The notes under the pieces are model-generated. The model did no database searches and was not told where the DNA came from. It saw nothing but the letters and a program-made list of their open reading frames with translations. The position numbers and the translations under genes were made by a program. A stretch of 64,000 nucleotides of DNA from DASWUZ01 sp036401375. GTDB lineage: Bacteria; Acidobacteriota; Terriglobia; Terriglobales; Acidobacteriaceae. Where the stretch lies: the NCBI GenBank assembly GCA_036401375.1, contig DASWVB010000016.1, positions 124,001 through 188,000 of the forward strand, in the 5' to 3' direction. Every line of letters begins with the position of its first letter. The stretch's first letter is position 1. Below, piece by piece: positions 62,828 to 64,000 of this stretch.

Positions 62828-64000
62828 ATGAGGTCAGGGGCGCGGATGATCGGCACTACGGCGGTTGCTCTTCTGCTGTCGCCGCTCTGGCTTGCGGTGA
62901 GCTCTGCAAGCGGTCAGGCAGCAGCCGTCGGCGAGCGCGCGACAGATGCTGATATGGCGTTGGCTGAACTCGACCTGCGCCTTCCAATCCCAACGCCTGC
63001 TGCTTCGGCAGTCTTCGAAGGGGCGCAGGGGCTCACACCGTCTGTGAATCCCTCTTCACTGGGCCTGCTCGCGGAAGCAGGGGGCGAGCCAGCGCCGGGG
63101 GGCTCAACTCCAATGCTTCCTTACTCCAGGCAATGGCAAGGCACGACTCCCAGGGCGGAGCTCTTCCTCGGCTACTCCTATTTGCGCGCGGTACCCACCC
63201 TGGCCCCGCACAACCGGATGGTCTGGCTGAACGGCGGCAGTACCTCGATTGCGTTCAACTTCAACAGCTACCTCGGCCTCGTTGCCGACTTTGGTGGCTT
63301 CGTCGACTCCGAGTTGCGGCTTACCGGCGCGGGCGCGAATCCGCCCCGAGTCGCCGACTCAGGAGGCACCGCCTTCAGTTATCTTGGCGGTCCACGCCTC
63401 TCCTACCGCCGATTCACGAGGCTCACTCCGTTTGGTCAGGTACTCTTCGGAGCGATTCATGCGAGCAAGGTCACGCTCTCGGGCTGCTCGGGGCGGCTCT
63501 GCACGCCGCTTCCGACTGAAAACGCCTTCGCACTCACCGCCGGGGGCGGGCTCGACCTGCGCGTCCGTCCCCACCTCGCTGTGCGCCTCATTCAGGCCGA
63601 ATACCTGATGACTCGCTTCGCCGACCTCACCACGGGCAAGAGGCAGGAACAGGATGACATTCGTCTCTCGACCGGCCTTGTATACAGGTTCGGCGGCAGC
63701 CCTCCACCGCCGATCATGACCTTCACCTGCGCCGCCAGCCCGGCCTCGGTTTACATCGGCGACCCCATCTCTGTAAGTGGAACGGCGCTGAACCTCAATC
63801 CCAGGAAGACACAGACTTACACGTGGTCGGCCGATGGTGGAAAGATCAGCGGCACCACGGCGACGGCGAATATCGATACCGGCACCGCCAGCCCGGGAAC
63901 ATACACCGCCAGGGGACACGTAAGCGAAGACATGCAGCCCGGCCGTAGCGCCGACTGCTCGGCGACCTACACGGTGATGGCGTTCGGGCCGCCGGAGCTG
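62828..64000 (+). CDS. Outer-membrane beta-barrel protein with Ig/PKD-like domain (3' end cut by window edge)
   Basis: Open from ATG 62828 to the window end (391 codons, no stop). Signal peptide (about 1-32, ending SASGQ), a Pro/Ala-rich linker, then a porin-like barrel of about 170 residues (AELFLGYSYLRAVPTL, YLGLVADFGGFVDSEL, FSYLGGPRLSYRRFT, LAVRLIQAEYLMTRF) like other acidobacterial OmpA-type barrels. From about residue 300 a PKD/Ig-like domain begins (FTCAASPASVYIGDPISVSG; TYTWSADGGKI). In related genomes such proteins often end with an OmpA peptidoglycan-binding domain, which would lie beyond the edge. Probably in one unit with the ice-binding lipoprotein gene. Confidence 0.8.
   Translation, partial: MRSGARMIGTTAVALLLSPLWLAVSSASGQAAAVGERATDADMALAELDLRLPIPTPAASAVFEGAQGLTPSVNPSSLGLLAEAGGEPAPGGSTPMLPYSRQWQGTTPRAELFLGYSYLRAVPTLAPHNRMVWLNGGSTSIAFNFNSYLGLVADFGGFVDSELRLTGAGANPPRVADSGGTAFSYLGGPRLSYRRFTRLTPFGQVLFGAIHASKVTLSGCSGRLCTPLPTENAFALTAGGGLDLRVRPHLAVRLIQAEYLMTRFADLTTGKRQEQDDIRLSTGLVYRFGGSPPPPIMTFTCAASPASVYIGDPISVSGTALNLNPRKTQTYTWSADGGKISGTTATANIDTGTASPGTYTARGHVSEDMQPGRSADCSATYTVMAFGPPEL

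Noticed and set aside
1..64000. CRISPR arrays, insertion sequences, prophage or conjugative genes
   Set aside because: Looked for repeated spaced units, transposase or integrase motifs and terminal inverted repeats; none was seen. The only RNA gene, tRNA-Val, has no integrase beside it.

Overview
The window is GC-rich bacterial DNA, densely packed on both strands. It most resembles the soil Acidobacteriota (Terriglobia: Granulicella, Terriglobus, Edaphobacter and relatives). That is an inference from gene content: a very large Oar/CarboxypepD-type TonB receptor, a bacillithiol gene (bshA), HpnK-like deacetylase, Tat-exported glycosidases, an Ig-repeat/ice-binding surface protein and a GntR/ABC pair. 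No insertion sequence, prophage or CRISPR array was seen. The only RNA gene seen is one tRNA-Val.

Layout. 3-1585: flagellar stator genes motA (cut by the left edge) and motB. 1602-2665: hpnK-like gene and tRNA-Val(TAC). 2815-4988: GntR/ABC exporter operon. 5465-16749: Wzx/Wzy-type exopolysaccharide operon (tyrosine kinase/co-polymerase, export protein, polymerase, flippase, four glycosyltransferases, UDP-glucuronate-type epimerase), nearly all genes overlapping. 16737-20446: trehalase, and a divergent lactonase/dehydrogenase pair for a sugar such as fucose. 20545-24602: NtrC/NtrB-like two-component operon with a lipoprotein. 24849-33377: mostly housekeeping genes on the plus strand (MFS carrier, rhodanese, M20 peptidase, mobA, Mla-like ATPase, lipocalin-like, nadE, DsbA-like). 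33437-42511: minus-strand block with secretin, HAD phosphatase, Fis-like protein, cvpA, purC and smc. 42927-46100: secreted Asp-box protein and bshA. 46221-59661: a LacI-controlled carbohydrate locus. 59929-64000: ice-binding/Ig-repeat lipoprotein and a beta-barrel gene cut by the right edge.

The most interesting region is 46221-59661. A TonB receptor, a TPR protein, a Tat-exported alkaline-phosphatase-fold protein and an unrecognised 427-residue protein form a compact operon. It has a TTGACA promoter and, directly beside the -10, a 14-bp LacI-type near-palindrome. A matching 14-bp palindrome lies between the divergent GH2 and GH35 glycosidase genes. The LacI-family regulator sits between the two groups, so the region looks like an acidobacterial polysaccharide-utilisation locus with two unexplained components. 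The regulator has a 14-bp tandem duplication that separates its ribosome site from its start codon, and an Arg/Asp/Ser-rich insertion in its sensor domain.

Two further patterns recur. Three genes (the polysaccharide kinase, smc, and the Tat-exported protein) have conserved N-termini that lie upstream of any suitable ATG/GTG/TTG; each has a strong Shine-Dalgarno site before CTG, ATA/CTG or ATT. Four genes (hpnK-like, lactonase, rhodanese, nadE) have a -10-like TANNNT box 6-8 bases before the start codon and no ribosome site, as expected for leaderless mRNAs. All functions are read from translated sequence and motif recognition; no database search was run.
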